Positions 36,810 to 45,193 are shown, numbered from the stretch's first letter. The stretch: 64,000 nt of DNA from Paraburkholderia sp. CNPSo 3272 (GCF_024206495.1 NZ_JAMBPQ010000040.1:1-64000), one strand, 5' to 3'. Notes: generated by a model from the sequence alone, not told the origin. A program made the numbers and translations.

Positions 36810-37832
36810 TCACGCAGGCCTCCCGTTCTCCTTGAAAAGCGAATCAGAATCCTCGATCCTGATGCCCGCATTGGCCAGGTCGATTCCGCGCGTTATCTGC
36901 TCGGTCCAGATCTGGCTATCGGGAAACCAGAATGCGTTTTCGCGTGGAGGCGCGACGAGCTTCACCCGCAGGGAGGGGTTGAAGATTTTCGACCAGGCCG
37001 AGAGATATGAAGGCGTCTTGATCAGATACCCGCAATTTGAGAGAAGCAGGCTCGCGACCAGTGCTTCGCGGCCGATTGCGAGTCCTGGATGTCCGCTGAA
37101 ATGCACGGGCTTCTCGCCTGTCGCGAGCAACGTGGCGGGCGCGACATTGACCGGCACGGCGAAGTTCCAGTTCAAGAAAAAATCAAGGAAAGGCTGCTCG
37201 TCGCTGGATACGAAAATGTTGGTGAGATGGGGTTCGTCGGCAAGCGTTCTCTCGACCGTACGGCAAAGTGTATCCCGCTCGATCATATGGGCCTCGAACT
37301 TCTTGTCGGTGCCGCGAAAATGGACCCCGAGTGTCGATGCGCCGATACCTAGACGCCGGCGGATGCGATCGACTTCCTCGCGGATCGACGCGGTTGGCCG
37401 ATAGTGCGACAGGAACAGGGTGCTCGCCCGCTCGAACTCAAGACCGGATTCGTAACGTCGAAAACCCAGATCGCCGAGATCGCTTGCGACGGACGTCCGC
37501 AAACGCCGGCACACGGCAACTGGCGCGGTCGACGGCGCGAGTTTTTCAAAGCATTCGGCCAGCCAGTCGATTTTTCCTTGCGCGTCGCCATAACTGCCGC
37601 CGCGCGCGGAGACGACCGGCGTCAGACGGTTTTCATCGCAGTACAGCAGGATGCATAACACAATCTGCATCACGGAGAAAAAGCCTGAACTTGCCCGGAT
37701 CTCTATGACGAAGTAGCCACGGTTGAGGCGCTGCATCGCATGCAGGGAAAGTCGCGCTGGCGTAGTGAGCGCATTCTTGAAGCCTTCGCTGCGCCGGATT
37801 CGTCTTGCGAACTCGATGAAATCGTCGAACAT
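36810..37832 (-). CDS. Fucosyltransferase-like glycosyltransferase (NodZ/GT23-like)
   Basis: A 340-residue soluble protein. The central LGVHFRGTDKKFEAHMIERD matches the H-x-R-x-TDK motif of NodZ and alpha-1,6-fucosyltransferases, which bind GDP-sugar. Further on are NIFVSSDEQPFLDFF, another family block, and SNCGYLIKTPSYLSAWSKIFNP near the C-terminus. It may fucosylate a surface glycan. The ATG at 37832 follows GGAGGGAA; an upstream ATG 15 codons earlier is less likely. The gene stands alone beside an IS, with an AT-rich upstream region, which suggests recent transfer. The acceptor is unknown. Confidence 0.75.
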   Translation of the reverse strand: MFDDFIEFARRIRRSEGFKNALTTPARLSLHAMQRLNRGYFVIEIRASSGFFSVMQIVLCILLYCDENRLTPVVSARGGSYGDAQGKIDWLAECFEKLAPSTAPVAVCRRLRTSVASDLGDLGFRRYESGLEFERASTLFLSHYRPTASIREEVDRIRRRLGIGASTLGVHFRGTDKKFEAHMIERDTLCRTVERTLADEPHLTNIFVSSDEQPFLDFFLNWNFAVPVNVAPATLLATGEKPVHFSGHPGLAIGREALVASLLLSNCGYLIKTPSYLSAWSKIFNPSLRVKLVAPPRENAFWFPDSQIWTEQITRGIDLANAGIRIEDSDSLFKENGRPA

Positions 37833-38335
37833 GCAAATTCCCTCCTGTCGCCGCAATGTGTCATGGCCGGCCAGCATTACTCCATGGATTCAGTTGCCGC
37901 GCGCAAAGGTACGGCATTCTCGAACACTATTTAATTAGCTAATCTTATCAATTCAAAGGACGGCGAGGGAGTTTGTCGAAACTTGCTCCAAGCTAACCGA
38001 CACCGGCATACATTTTTGGGCGAAAAAAACAAGACTATGTGGGGCGCCGTACGAATCCCGCCCCGTAGCCATCCATCTGGGCATCCAGATCGGTAAAACG
38101 GGCTTGCAGCGAGATCTCAGACACCTAACGATGTTCGGCACGAGCCGCCTCAACCTCTGCGAAAGCTAAGGTGGCCCACGCAGGCAGCGGTTCCCTGACC
38201 TGCGTGGAGTGCGTCCAGTCGGTTCAAAAGGGGCATGCACATCGTGTTCGCGGGTTGCAGTCAGCCGCGAACTCCCTCCACGCCGTTGAGCCGCGCGCGC
38301 CAGTACGAGCTTGTTGCCGCAACATGTCGCGCGCA
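37833..38335. other. AT-rich leader and non-coding stretch
   Basis: The 120 bases upstream of the glycosyltransferase (about 37910-38035) are AT-rich and probably hold its promoter, though no exact -35/-10 pair is convincing. No gene seen up to the small-RNA candidate. Confidence 0.4.
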
Positions 38336-38341
38336 ATCACA

Positions 38342-38434
38342 CAAAAGCCGCCGGTTCTGCAGGAAAGCGGCGGCCCCAAAAGGAAATGCTTCCAGCGAGG
38401 GAGTTGCTGGGGTTGCGGAGTGTCGGTGCAACCG
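38342..38434 (-). ncRNA. Candidate small RNA, copy B
   Basis: On the minus strand the sequence folds as GGTTGC / GCAACC (38428-38433 with its partner near 38411), then CCAGC / GCTGG with a C-rich loop ACTCCCTC, then an intrinsic terminator GCCGCCG / CGGCGGC followed by TTTT (38347-38374, Ts at 38343-38346). It is related to the candidate at 47063-47151 on the plus strand. The first hairpin loop (CGACACTC) is the same in both. CTCCC can pair with Shine-Dalgarno GGGAG. No protein frame is credible here. Confidence 0.68.
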
Positions 38435-38440
38435 TACAGG

Positions 38441-38469
38441 AAGGTAGCAAGGGAGGCGCTGACCGTCCA
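38441..38469 (-). promoter_or_regulatory. Promoter-like boxes of small-RNA copy B
   Basis: TGGACG and TACCTT on the minus strand, 17 bases apart, 7 bases before the first hairpin. Copy A has TGGACT-N17-TACCTT at the same distance, while the spacer sequences differ. Conservation of boxes and spacing, not spacer, supports a promoter. Confidence 0.55.
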
Positions 38470-38872
38470 TGTTCCAAAATTTCGTTGGCGGCTGCAGCAG
38501 AGATCTTGTCGCCGATCGCCGCGATGACCGCGCCGACGGATAAAGAAAGGCCCGTCACGTCCGAGGGAGTGTAGCAGGCATGAGAGATCCGGGAGCCGTT
38601 GCGATAGCTTCCGGGAACGGCCGCGTCGGGGACGCGCTTGAATGAGACGGTGGCAAACGCATCCAGTGTTGTGCATTGTCCGAATGGCAGACAAGCGTCA
38701 AGCGTCGAACAGCACTTGCATGAACCGTGGTGGTCCCGCTTTGGGTAGGATGCCTCTACGGATGACAGCAAGCGGGCTCGCGCACGACGGCCGCTATCGC
38801 GTACGGGGGCGAAGTACAAGTGTCGTTGTGAAGGCACGAGGCAATGACAGGACTGGGCCGGTTTCGCCTTGG
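38470..38872. other. Degenerate non-coding stretch
   Basis: About 400 bases between the small-RNA candidate and an IS remnant; open frames on both strands lack conserved features. Confidence 0.4.
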
Positions 38873-39060
38873 CTGTTCTCGGCGCGGTTGTTCATGCGTG
38901 CAGCCCCTTTGACGAAGACGTGCTTCACATGAGCGAGCTCGGGAATGCCAGCCTTCGCCGCCGGATAACTGCGCAGCGGGTCGGTAGCTATCCTGTGCGG
39001 CGCTGGGCCCGAACCCAACACCTCTTCGAAGAAGCGCTTTGCTGCCGCCTTGTCGCGCCG
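38873..39060 (-). pseudogene. IS6-like transposase fragment
   Basis: One minus-strand frame reads RRDKAAAKRFFEEVLGSGPAP, then RIATDPLRSYPAAKAGIPEL and VKHVFVKGAARMNNRAENS. This is the central DDE region of an IS6/IS26-type transposase, ending at the glutamate block. N- and C-terminal parts are absent, and the frame then runs into unrelated sequence. Confidence 0.78.
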
Positions 39061-39451
39061 CTTTTATACCGGTACATGCAGATCGGCACCATGCTCGTCG
39101 AGGGCACGCCACAACAGATCCAGCAGGGCTGGCAGGCGTTCGAGAGACGCTATGCGGGCACCGGACGCGCGCCATATTTACCTCGCCAGATGTTGGACCT
39201 GATCCTGTATGGGGTCAGGCAGGGTGTGCATTCGCGGGCGATCTGCAACGACCCGCAGCAGTAGTCCTCGGTCCGCTTCGAGGATGGTCGCGGGATTCGA
39301 GACCACTGCGAAGCGCGCGCTGGGCGGTGCATTCCTGGCTTTCATCGTTTCCTCGTTATCGGGCGACGAATACATGTTTGGCTGTCCGCGCATGGAAACG
39401 CAAAGAAAGCTGCGTGCTAACCTGTCCTCTAAAAACCTGGAGGCACTTTGA
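39061..39451. other. Stretch with a weak transposase-like frame
   Basis: A plus-strand frame at about 39076-39264 (GTPQQIQQGWQAFERRYAG, then PYLPRQMLDLILYGVRQGVHS) faintly recalls the N-terminus of an IS1182/IS5-type transposase. It is too short to call. Nothing else seen. Confidence 0.3.
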
Positions 39452-39652
39452 ATGGACCTGGACGATCTGCAGGCTGCCTACGAAGCTTCTGCAGAAGTGA
39501 AAGGCAGGTTCGAAGATCAGGTGAATGCGATGACGCGTGGAGGCTCCAGCGATTTCGAATTGCTCACGCGACTGCTTTCGGAGCTCGACGTGGTGCAGCG
39601 GCGCTTTTCGGCGATCGCCACGGAGCTGGTCGCCGGCAAAAGGGGCTGGTGA
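39452..39652 (+). CDS. Small conserved-looking hypothetical protein
   Basis: A 66-residue helical protein (MDLDDLQAAYEASAEVKGRF, then SDFELLTRLLSELDVVQRRF) with a good GGAGG ribosome site 9 bases before ATG. Composition and ribosome site support a real gene. No known domain. It opens a run of short genes typical of this accessory region. Confidence 0.62.
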   Translation: MDLDDLQAAYEASAEVKGRFEDQVNAMTRGGSSDFELLTRLLSELDVVQRRFSAIATELVAGKRGW

Positions 39653-39677
39653 TCGGTTTGTCTGCCTTGCGTGGGGA

Positions 39678-39827
39678 TCAGCGCTTGATATCGGCGAGCG
39701 CTTTCGTGACCTATGCGATTGCGTCCTGAAAATCGCCCGGCCACATCGCATTGCGCTCCAGCTTGTTCGCCATGTCTTCGGCCACAGCCGCGATCAGGTG
39801 CGGCTTCTCTGCGTCTGGGTTGCTCAT
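39678..39827 (-). pseudogene. Small gene with a nonsense codon
   Basis: A minus-strand frame MSNPDAEKPHLIAAVAEDMA, then NKLERNAMWPGDFQDAIA, meets TAG at 39711-39713 and continues in frame as VTKALADIKR to TGA at 39678. The tail after the stop fits the same helix, so a codon such as TAC or TAT has probably changed to TAG. Short hypothetical protein of ~49 residues, no known function. Confidence 0.45.
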
Positions 39828-39945
39828 ATTCGGTTCACGATTGAAAGGTTAGGGTCGGGCGATTTGTGCGGTAACGCACATAAGTGGCGGGTTCGCGCTC
39901 CGATGAGCGTGCTACGCTTTTCGTTGAGCTTCAGAGGAGCCCCCC

Positions 39946-40206
39946 ATGACAAGCCAACTTTCCGAGTACAAGCCGGGAATTGAGATACACGCGAATGTCT
40001 CGAATGATCCGGAGCAAGCGAACTTTACTGGCTGGATCGTGATCACCGACAAAACCAGGAGCGATCACGTCAGGGATTCTCGGGTGACGCCGCGGTGGGC
40101 AACGCCCGCAAAGACCCACGAAGAGGCGTGCCGCGTCCTGATTCAATTCGGCAGAGACGTGCTCGAAGGCCGCGCCACTGGCGGCGATTTCGTCAACAAC
40201 GGTTGA
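39946..40206 (+). CDS. Small hypothetical protein
   Basis: An 86-residue protein with GAGGAG before ATG. It reads FTGWIVITDKTRSDHVRDSR and TPAKTHEEACRVLIQFGRDVL, suggesting a small alpha/beta fold with a C-terminal helix. Similar lengths occur in Burkholderia hypothetical families, but none could be named with confidence. Confidence 0.65.
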   Translation: MTSQLSEYKPGIEIHANVSNDPEQANFTGWIVITDKTRSDHVRDSRVTPRWATPAKTHEEACRVLIQFGRDVLEGRATGGDFVNNG

Positions 40207-40314
40207 CATGACAGCATGTCCGGCGCGACAAAGGCGAGCGTCAGCGGCGCCGTAACCTGTCTTCACAACGGTCAGATCAGACCGGCGACCGGGTTGCTCC
40301 GCGATGTGCCATGG

Positions 40315-41379
40315 TCAACGCCGCCCGACCTGCGGCGACCCGAAAAGGCGGGACGACCGGGTCAGCATCGTGTAGATATCGAGGTACTCGCGGGCCATGC
40401 GTCGCGATGTGAAACGTGCGACGAACTGTGCGCGTATTTCCTTGCGGGAGAGAGAGTCGATCCGGGTCAGGGCTTCGACCGCGTCCTGAACACCGTCCAC
40501 GATGAAGCCCGTCACACCGTCTGTGATCACCTCTGGCACGGATCCCCGATTGAACGCGACCACCGGCGTGCCGCACGCCATCGCCTCGATCATTGCCAGA
40601 CCAAACGGCTCAGCCCAGTCAATCGGAAACAGTAACGCGCTCGCTCCCGCCAGAAAGGCGGCCTTCTGTGTCTCATCAATCTCACCGACAAATTCTACAT
40701 GTGGCCGGGACAGCAACGGTTCGATCACGCTCCCGAAGTACGCCTGGTCGGCCCTGTCTACCTTCGCGGCAATCCTCAGACGTTGCTTCGCCCTCGCCGC
40801 GATCTCGATGGCCAGATCGACACGCTTTTCCGGGCAGATCCGGCCGAGAAACGCCAGATAGGGAGGGCCCGTCTGCGGCTGCGGTCCGAGCAGATGTTCA
40901 GGTAGGCCATGGTAAATCGTGCCGAGCCAGTTGGCCTGCGGAAGCTGGGAGCGCTGCGAAGATGAAATCGAGACGACCGGAGCGTCCGGGAACGCGTCGA
41001 ACACCGGCTGTAACTCCGGAAGGTCCAGACGACCATGGAGGGTGGAGACGAACGGTACGGCAAGTTGCGAAAACGTGGAGAAGGGCAGATAGCTGAGATG
41101 AAAGTGCAGCACGTCAAAGCGGGATGCCGCGCGCCGGACCTTTTCGAGTAGTAGCAGGTGCGGCGCCAGCGGATCACTGATGGACGGGTCAAGCCGCATT
41201 GCACGCGGCCACGCGGGTTCGAGATGTGCCTGGGTACGTGAGTCGCCGCTGGCGAACAGGGTCACGTCATGCCCCTCAGCGACCAGCGCCTCGGTCAGAT
41301 ACGACACGACACGTTCGGTGCCCCCGTACAGTTGCGGCGGTACGGCTTCGTGCAACGGCGCAATCTGGGCGATCCGCAT
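40315..41379 (-). CDS. Glycosyltransferase family 4 protein
   Basis: A 354-residue GT4 (GT-B fold) enzyme. The N-terminal domain begins MRIAQIAPLHEAVPPQLYGG, the glycine-rich acceptor loop, followed by ERVVSYLTEALVAEGHDVTLFASG. The C-terminal domain has FLGRICPEKRVDLAIEIA, and the donor-site motif EPFGLAMIEAMACGTPVVAFNRGSVPEV with the E-x7-E pattern. It adds a sugar from a nucleotide donor to a surface or storage glycan. The ATG at 41379 follows CTGGAGATG; an ATG 23 codons upstream is not needed. It stands alone, common for stress-linked GT4 genes in this group. Confidence 0.9.
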   Translation of the reverse strand: MRIAQIAPLHEAVPPQLYGGTERVVSYLTEALVAEGHDVTLFASGDSRTQAHLEPAWPRAMRLDPSISDPLAPHLLLLEKVRRAASRFDVLHFHLSYLPFSTFSQLAVPFVSTLHGRLDLPELQPVFDAFPDAPVVSISSSQRSQLPQANWLGTIYHGLPEHLLGPQPQTGPPYLAFLGRICPEKRVDLAIEIAARAKQRLRIAAKVDRADQAYFGSVIEPLLSRPHVEFVGEIDETQKAAFLAGASALLFPIDWAEPFGLAMIEAMACGTPVVAFNRGSVPEVITDGVTGFIVDGVQDAVEALTRIDSLSRKEIRAQFVARFTSRRMAREYLDIYTMLTRSSRLFGSPQVGRR

Positions 41380-41491
41380 CCGGCATCTCCAGGTGGTGGA
41401 CAGGTACGATTCTTCGTGTCCGCTTGGCCGTTCGCGGACGAAGCGCAACGGGCGGGCCGGCTAACCTTACGCGCGCCCGGCCCGCTGATCG

Positions 41492-41680
41492 TCAAACCGG
41501 CTTTTTCGTGGAGTCCTTCACCGCTTCCCTGACAATCACCGGCACGCTTGCGGGCTTCGCCAGCTGCCTGCTGCACGTCGCTCTTCACTTCCTGCCGTGT
41601 GTTACCGGTTACTTGCCGACCGTCTCGATTACGTTGCCCTTTACTTTCGCGGCCGTGCCTTTCACCTGATCCTTGTTCAT
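41492..41680 (-). pseudogene. csbD-like gene with two compensating frameshifts
   Basis: The minus strand starts MNKDQVKGTAAKVKGNVIET after GGAGG, then meets AAG-TAA where AAG-GTA-ACC is expected (near 41611), a one-base loss. The next part reads TGNTRQEVKSDVQQAAGEAR in the shifted frame. Near 41535 one extra base returns the frame, giving VREAVKDSTKKPV and a stop at 41492. Total length, 189 bases, equals that of the intact CsbD gene at 50516. CsbD-like proteins are small stress proteins of unknown action. Confidence 0.8.
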
Positions 41681-41726
41681 CTCACCCTCCAGTAGCGAAT
41701 GTCCAACGCCGGATATCCCTTGCGGG

Positions 41727-42371
41727 GCTCACTGCGGCGGGCAGTTCACATGCCAATAGCAAGGCACGTGCCGAAACACCGGATTCGTGGGGAACGCAGT
41801 CAGCTCGCCTGGTGGCACCCGGTCTCGCAGCAGGTTAGTTTGCAAGCGGTTGCAGCGATAGCCGCCCAGTCGCACTGCGCAGATATGCAGACGCGTGACT
41901 TTGGTGCCTTCGAGCGAGACACCCGCCATCAGTCCGGCATTGGTGAGGACGAAAGCCTGTGCCGCGCTGGCTGCGGTCGACGTATCGATGTCGCCATTGG
42001 CGCCCACTTCCAGCACCGCGACTGTGGCGTCGACGCCGGCAGCCCAGCCCTCGCTGTTACGGAAGCGGTCGAGCGCATCCTGCGTCATGAACAGGGAGAT
42101 CAGCGCCTTGAACTGCGCGCCGATCTGCAGGCCGAATGAGCCGGCGGCCGAACTGTAGTAGCCTGCCGTCTGGCCTACCACCCGCAGCGCGCCTTCTCCG
42201 TACTGGCCACCCACCCAGAAGCCGGCGGAAATGACCGACGGAAACACTCCGCGCGCATTGGCAACCGGTTCCCGCGACCCGTGCACGGTGCTGTAGAGCC
42301 GCGCAAGCGTGGGACTCAACACCGGCATTGATGGTCGAGCGTTTGCCCACGAATCCGCGAGCGAGCCACAT
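41727..42371 (-). pseudogene. SYLF-domain (Ysc84-like) lipid-binding protein, decayed
   Basis: Most of a SYLF domain is readable: TLARLYSTVHGSRE, FPSVISAGFWVGGQYGEGAL, AGSFGLQIGAQFKALISLFM, and FVLTNAGLMAGVSLEGTKVT. The 5' part (GKRSTINAGVES) is in another frame; an extra C near 42312 explains it. The usual LVF after ARGV lacks two residues (6 bases). The normal stop after KVTRL-I is missing, so translation runs on into unrelated sequence to 41727. SYLF proteins are envelope lipid-binding proteins. Confidence 0.72.
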
Positions 42372-42670
42372 TCACGGAAAGCGCTCAGTTAAGTCAGGAA
42401 CGGTCCCGCAGCGAGACCGAAGGCGATTCGCCCAATGTCAGCTTGTAACTGCGCGCACCACTCTGGAAGTGATCACGATCCGAAGGCCTTCACCCAGCTC
42501 GCTGCTGATCCTGCGTCAGTCGGCGGATGCGCTTAATCAAGGCACCCGCCAGAATGCCGCGCTTCAGCATCTCTTCGCGAGACCGAGCCCGATTGTTCTT
42601 ATCCATTATTCGAAGTCGCATAGGCGACGAAGCCCGCGAGGCCGGCGTCGGCTGCGAGTGGAATGGTGCT

Positions 42671-43138
42671 TCAGGCGTGCGCGTGGGCGCTCCTGGCCTT
42701 GGTGGGCCCTTTAGCGGTCTTTCGGGCCGTAGCATTGGCACGAGCCTTCGTCGCCGTGCTGACGCCACGTTTCGCGACCGTCGCAGCCTTCTTCTTCGCC
42801 GCGACAGGCTTCGCTACAGCCTTTGCCTTGAGTTTCGCTTTCAGGCCTTCCTCGGGCTTCGTCAGCGTAAGTTGCAGGCCCATCGCCCCGATCACCTTCA
42901 TGATCGTCGCGAACTCCGCATTCCCCTTGTTGGAGAGCGCCCGGTACAGCGCCTCACGTGCAACGCCCGACTCGCGCGCGAGCGCCGTCATGCCTCGCGC
43001 CTTGGCAACGTCCCCGAGCGCCGCCTGAATCTCGACCGGGTCGCCGCCCTTAAACGCTTGCGCAAGGTACAGCCGGTAGTCCGTTTCGTCCTTCAGGTAC
43101 TTCGAAGCGTCGAACTCCATCAGCTCGCTTGCTTTCAT
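42671..43138 (-). CDS. HigA-like antitoxin with a histone-H1-like tail
   Basis: A 155-residue protein. The first ~95 residues are the putative addiction-module antidote family: FDASKYLKDETDYRLYLAQAF, then ALGDVAKARGMTALARESGVAREALYRALSNKGNAEFATIMKVIGAMGLQL, a Cro/CI-type helix-turn-helix. The last ~55 residues are Ala/Lys-rich (KAKAVAKPVAAKKKAATVAK, TARKTAKGPTKARS), like bacterial histone H1 tails, and could bind DNA without sequence choice. GGAGGA precedes ATG. One base separates it from the toxin gene upstream, the usual HigBA order. Confidence 0.86.
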   Translation of the reverse strand: MKASELMEFDASKYLKDETDYRLYLAQAFKGGDPVEIQAALGDVAKARGMTALARESGVAREALYRALSNKGNAEFATIMKVIGAMGLQLTLTKPEEGLKAKLKAKAVAKPVAAKKKAATVAKRGVSTATKARANATARKTAKGPTKARSAHAHA

Positions 43139-43139
43139 T

Positions 43140-43445
43140 TCAATCCTCCAGCTCTTGCGCGATGGCCTTCGCCCGCTTGATGTGTGCGGACTGCGTGGAC
43201 TTGTCCCCACCGCACAAAATGATCACCAGGACGTCGCCGCGCTGCGTGAAATCGACCCGATACCCCTTACCGACGTCGATCTTCATCTCCGGGATGCCGT
43301 CGCCGACTGCACGCCAATATCCGAGGTTGCCTAACGCTGCACGCTTGAGCCGACCGGTGATCGCCGTCGCGGCCTGACGATCTCGTACGCGGGAAAGCCA
43401 AGCATCGAATCCGGGGATGATGATCAGCTTTATCATGCGCGCCAT
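43140..43445 (-). CDS. RelE/ParE-family toxin (HigB-like, phage-derived Gp49 type)
   Basis: About 100 residues matching the addiction-module killer protein family: FDAWLSRVRDRQAATAITGRLKRAALGNLGYWRAVGDGIPEMKID, GYRVDFTQRGDVLVIILCGGDKSTQ, and an RAKAIAQEL tail. The fold is RelE-like; such toxins cut mRNA on the ribosome. The basic GYRV-F and GGDK-TQ motifs are complete. Start at the ATG at 43445 is preferred; 43436 is possible. Its stop is directly before the antitoxin ATG, so translation is coupled. Confidence 0.88.
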   Translation of the reverse strand: MARMIKLIIIPGFDAWLSRVRDRQAATAITGRLKRAALGNLGYWRAVGDGIPEMKIDVGKGYRVDFTQRGDVLVIILCGGDKSTQSAHIKRAKAIAQELED

Positions 43446-43793
43446 TGTAACCCATGAGTCACAATGCATCAACGTGCAGCCCGTCTCGGCCGGCAGAGCA
43501 GCCGGGCTTCGCGGCAGTCAACTATGCGCGGTCGCGAACGGTTCCTTCGCCGAACGTACCTTACGAGCTGATTTCGTCGTGTCCCACTACTACAAGATTA
43601 CCCCGCACACGCAGCTGCCGGGATGACGGATGCTCATCTCAATGGCATACGACCTCGACTTTCCCGTACGTATCGAGCCGGAGCCCTACCCAGTCCGGGC
43701 GCGCCGCTGACGCTGGCGCAGTATGGAATTCGTGTGCAGCCCATGCAAACGGGGGCGTTCATGTATATATAAATATAATGATCGAAGTTTGTG
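43446..43793. other. Intergenic stretch, nothing certain
   Basis: About 350 bases upstream of the HigBA pair. A short frame at about 43641-43709 (MAYDLDFPVRIEPEPYPVRA) looks protein-like but has no ribosome site. An AT-rich patch (43759-43783) precedes the repeat. Confidence 0.35.
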
Positions 43794-44038
43794 TTTGATT
43801 TGTATTCCTATATATTTTACATCGGTGCGGTGCTAGTTACGATGCTTCGGACATATCAGTCCTGTAGCGGCTGCCGCGTGGAAGCCACCGTGCGGCACGG
43901 CCTCATCTAACGCATCGGTCATGGATGGCGTGTCACCTTACTGGTCACGCGGCGCGAGACACCTGGCATCAGTTAGGCGCAGCTCGCCGTGTCTGTCAAA
44001 ATAGCGGTATCCGTTCGCCAGTTTCTGCGCACCCCAAT
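43794..44038. repeat. Dispersed intergenic repeat, copy 2
   Basis: Partner of 2992-3217, same orientation. The stem-loop is at 43876-43897 (CCGCGTGG / CCGTGCGG around AAGCCA). This copy has ~20 extra bases near 43850. It stands directly before a zinc-ribbon hypothetical gene; copy 1 lies after a LuxR gene, so the neighbours are not shared. Confidence 0.75.
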
Positions 44039-44087
44039 AGGCCTTCGCGGGCCGCATATCGCAGGAAAACGTTACAGCAGGCACGAC

Positions 44088-44663
44088 ATGGCACACAAGC
44101 GATGCGAACATTGCGGCAACCAGACGCCGCCCTGGGACACCATCCACTGCGGTTCTGGCGATGGCCACTATGAGTTACTCTGCACTTCGTGCTTCAATGC
44201 CAGGATTGCCGAGTCCGCCGGATTCACCGATTTCGGGAACGTCTGGCTTGACCCCATCCAGCTGATTGACTGCGAGGCGGAAGCCCACCAGTTCCATTTC
44301 CAGCTCCGGCTCCTGGGCGCCCGCATTGCGCTGGATGGCTTCGAGCTTCGAGGTGAGCTTCCCGCCGGTTACCGGTTCCAGCTGATCGGCGAAGCTGACG
44401 ACGATGTATTCGTGCTGCTCGGGCGCCTCGTCGAGAAGATTCGTCGCGCGCTGTCGGTCAGGCACGTCGATTTTCATGAGCGCCGGATCATTGACAGCAC
44501 GGTGCGCGGGCGTATCGAATGGGACGAATCCCAGCCGGGCCACCTGCCACTCGTGGTCGTCGACGGCAAGGAGGTCTCATGGGACGATCTTGGGCGAATG
44601 CTCATGAGCATGGAAGGATGGCAGTTCCGGCTCGAGATCGCTGACCCGAGCGACGAGCTTTGA
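44088..44663 (+). CDS. Hypothetical protein with N-terminal zinc-ribbon
   Basis: A 191-residue protein. The N-terminus MAHKRCEHCGNQTPPWDTIHC and LLCTSCFNARI carry two CxxC pairs that could bind zinc. The rest is an alpha/beta domain ending DLGRMLMSMEGWQFRLEIAD. The C-terminal block is repeated in a fragment at 54495-54566. No strong ribosome site, but the conserved N-terminus fixes the start. A conserved Burkholderia-type hypothetical protein; function unknown. Confidence 0.75.
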   Translation: MAHKRCEHCGNQTPPWDTIHCGSGDGHYELLCTSCFNARIAESAGFTDFGNVWLDPIQLIDCEAEAHQFHFQLRLLGARIALDGFELRGELPAGYRFQLIGEADDDVFVLLGRLVEKIRRALSVRHVDFHERRIIDSTVRGRIEWDESQPGHLPLVVVDGKEVSWDDLGRMLMSMEGWQFRLEIADPSDEL

Positions 44664-44761
44664 GTCGCGGTGCCGACGTGGGAAACGGGCGGCCATCCCT
44701 GGCCCCGAGCCGGTTTGCGAACCGGCGCCTCGAACGGTTATAACCCAGGCGGAGAAGAGCC

Positions 44762-45193
44762 ATGGTCGCAGTCAGGCACGACGATCTTTCCATGGCGTTC
44801 GACTTTGTCAGCTGCGCGGCGCCGATGGAACATAGCGCATATCTTTCGCTCGATACGGGAGAAGTCTACTGGACTTCCGATTCCAGCGAGGCGTTCGATG
44901 ATGGGGAGATACCTGACGATCTCGAAACCTCTGACCGCTGCCTTGCGATACCGCACAAGAACGAGCTTGATCTCGGAAGCCGTCTCGCCTTGCGCTTTGT
45001 CGCACAGACGTTGCCCGCATGTTGCGACCAGGTCGAAGGATTTTTTCGGAAGCGAGGGGCTTATGCGCGTTTCAAGGAATTGCTGGAACGTGAAGGCGTT
45101 CTCGAGCGTTGGTATTCGTTTGAAACCGATGCTGTCGAAAGCGCACTGAGGCAATGGTGTGCCGAAAATGGGCTTGAGCTTGTTGAGACGTGA
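44762..45193 (+). CDS. UPF0158-family protein
   Basis: A 143-residue acidic protein matching UPF0158: AYLSLDTGEVYWTSDSSEAF near the start, then DRCLAIPHKNELDLGSRLALRF and a C-terminal GAYARFKELLEREGVLERWYSFE and ALRQWCAENGLEL. The family has no known activity. GGAGAAG precedes ATG. It follows the zinc-ribbon gene in the same direction by about 100 bases and may be cotranscribed. Confidence 0.85.
   Translation: MVAVRHDDLSMAFDFVSCAAPMEHSAYLSLDTGEVYWTSDSSEAFDDGEIPDDLETSDRCLAIPHKNELDLGSRLALRFVAQTLPACCDQVEGFFRKRGAYARFKELLEREGVLERWYSFETDAVESALRQWCAENGLELVET

Noticed and set aside
37325..37355. Similarity to the small-RNA first hairpin (GAGTGTCGATGCG)
   Set aside because: It is inside the glycosyltransferase coding sequence, at conserved residues, and has no pairing partner.
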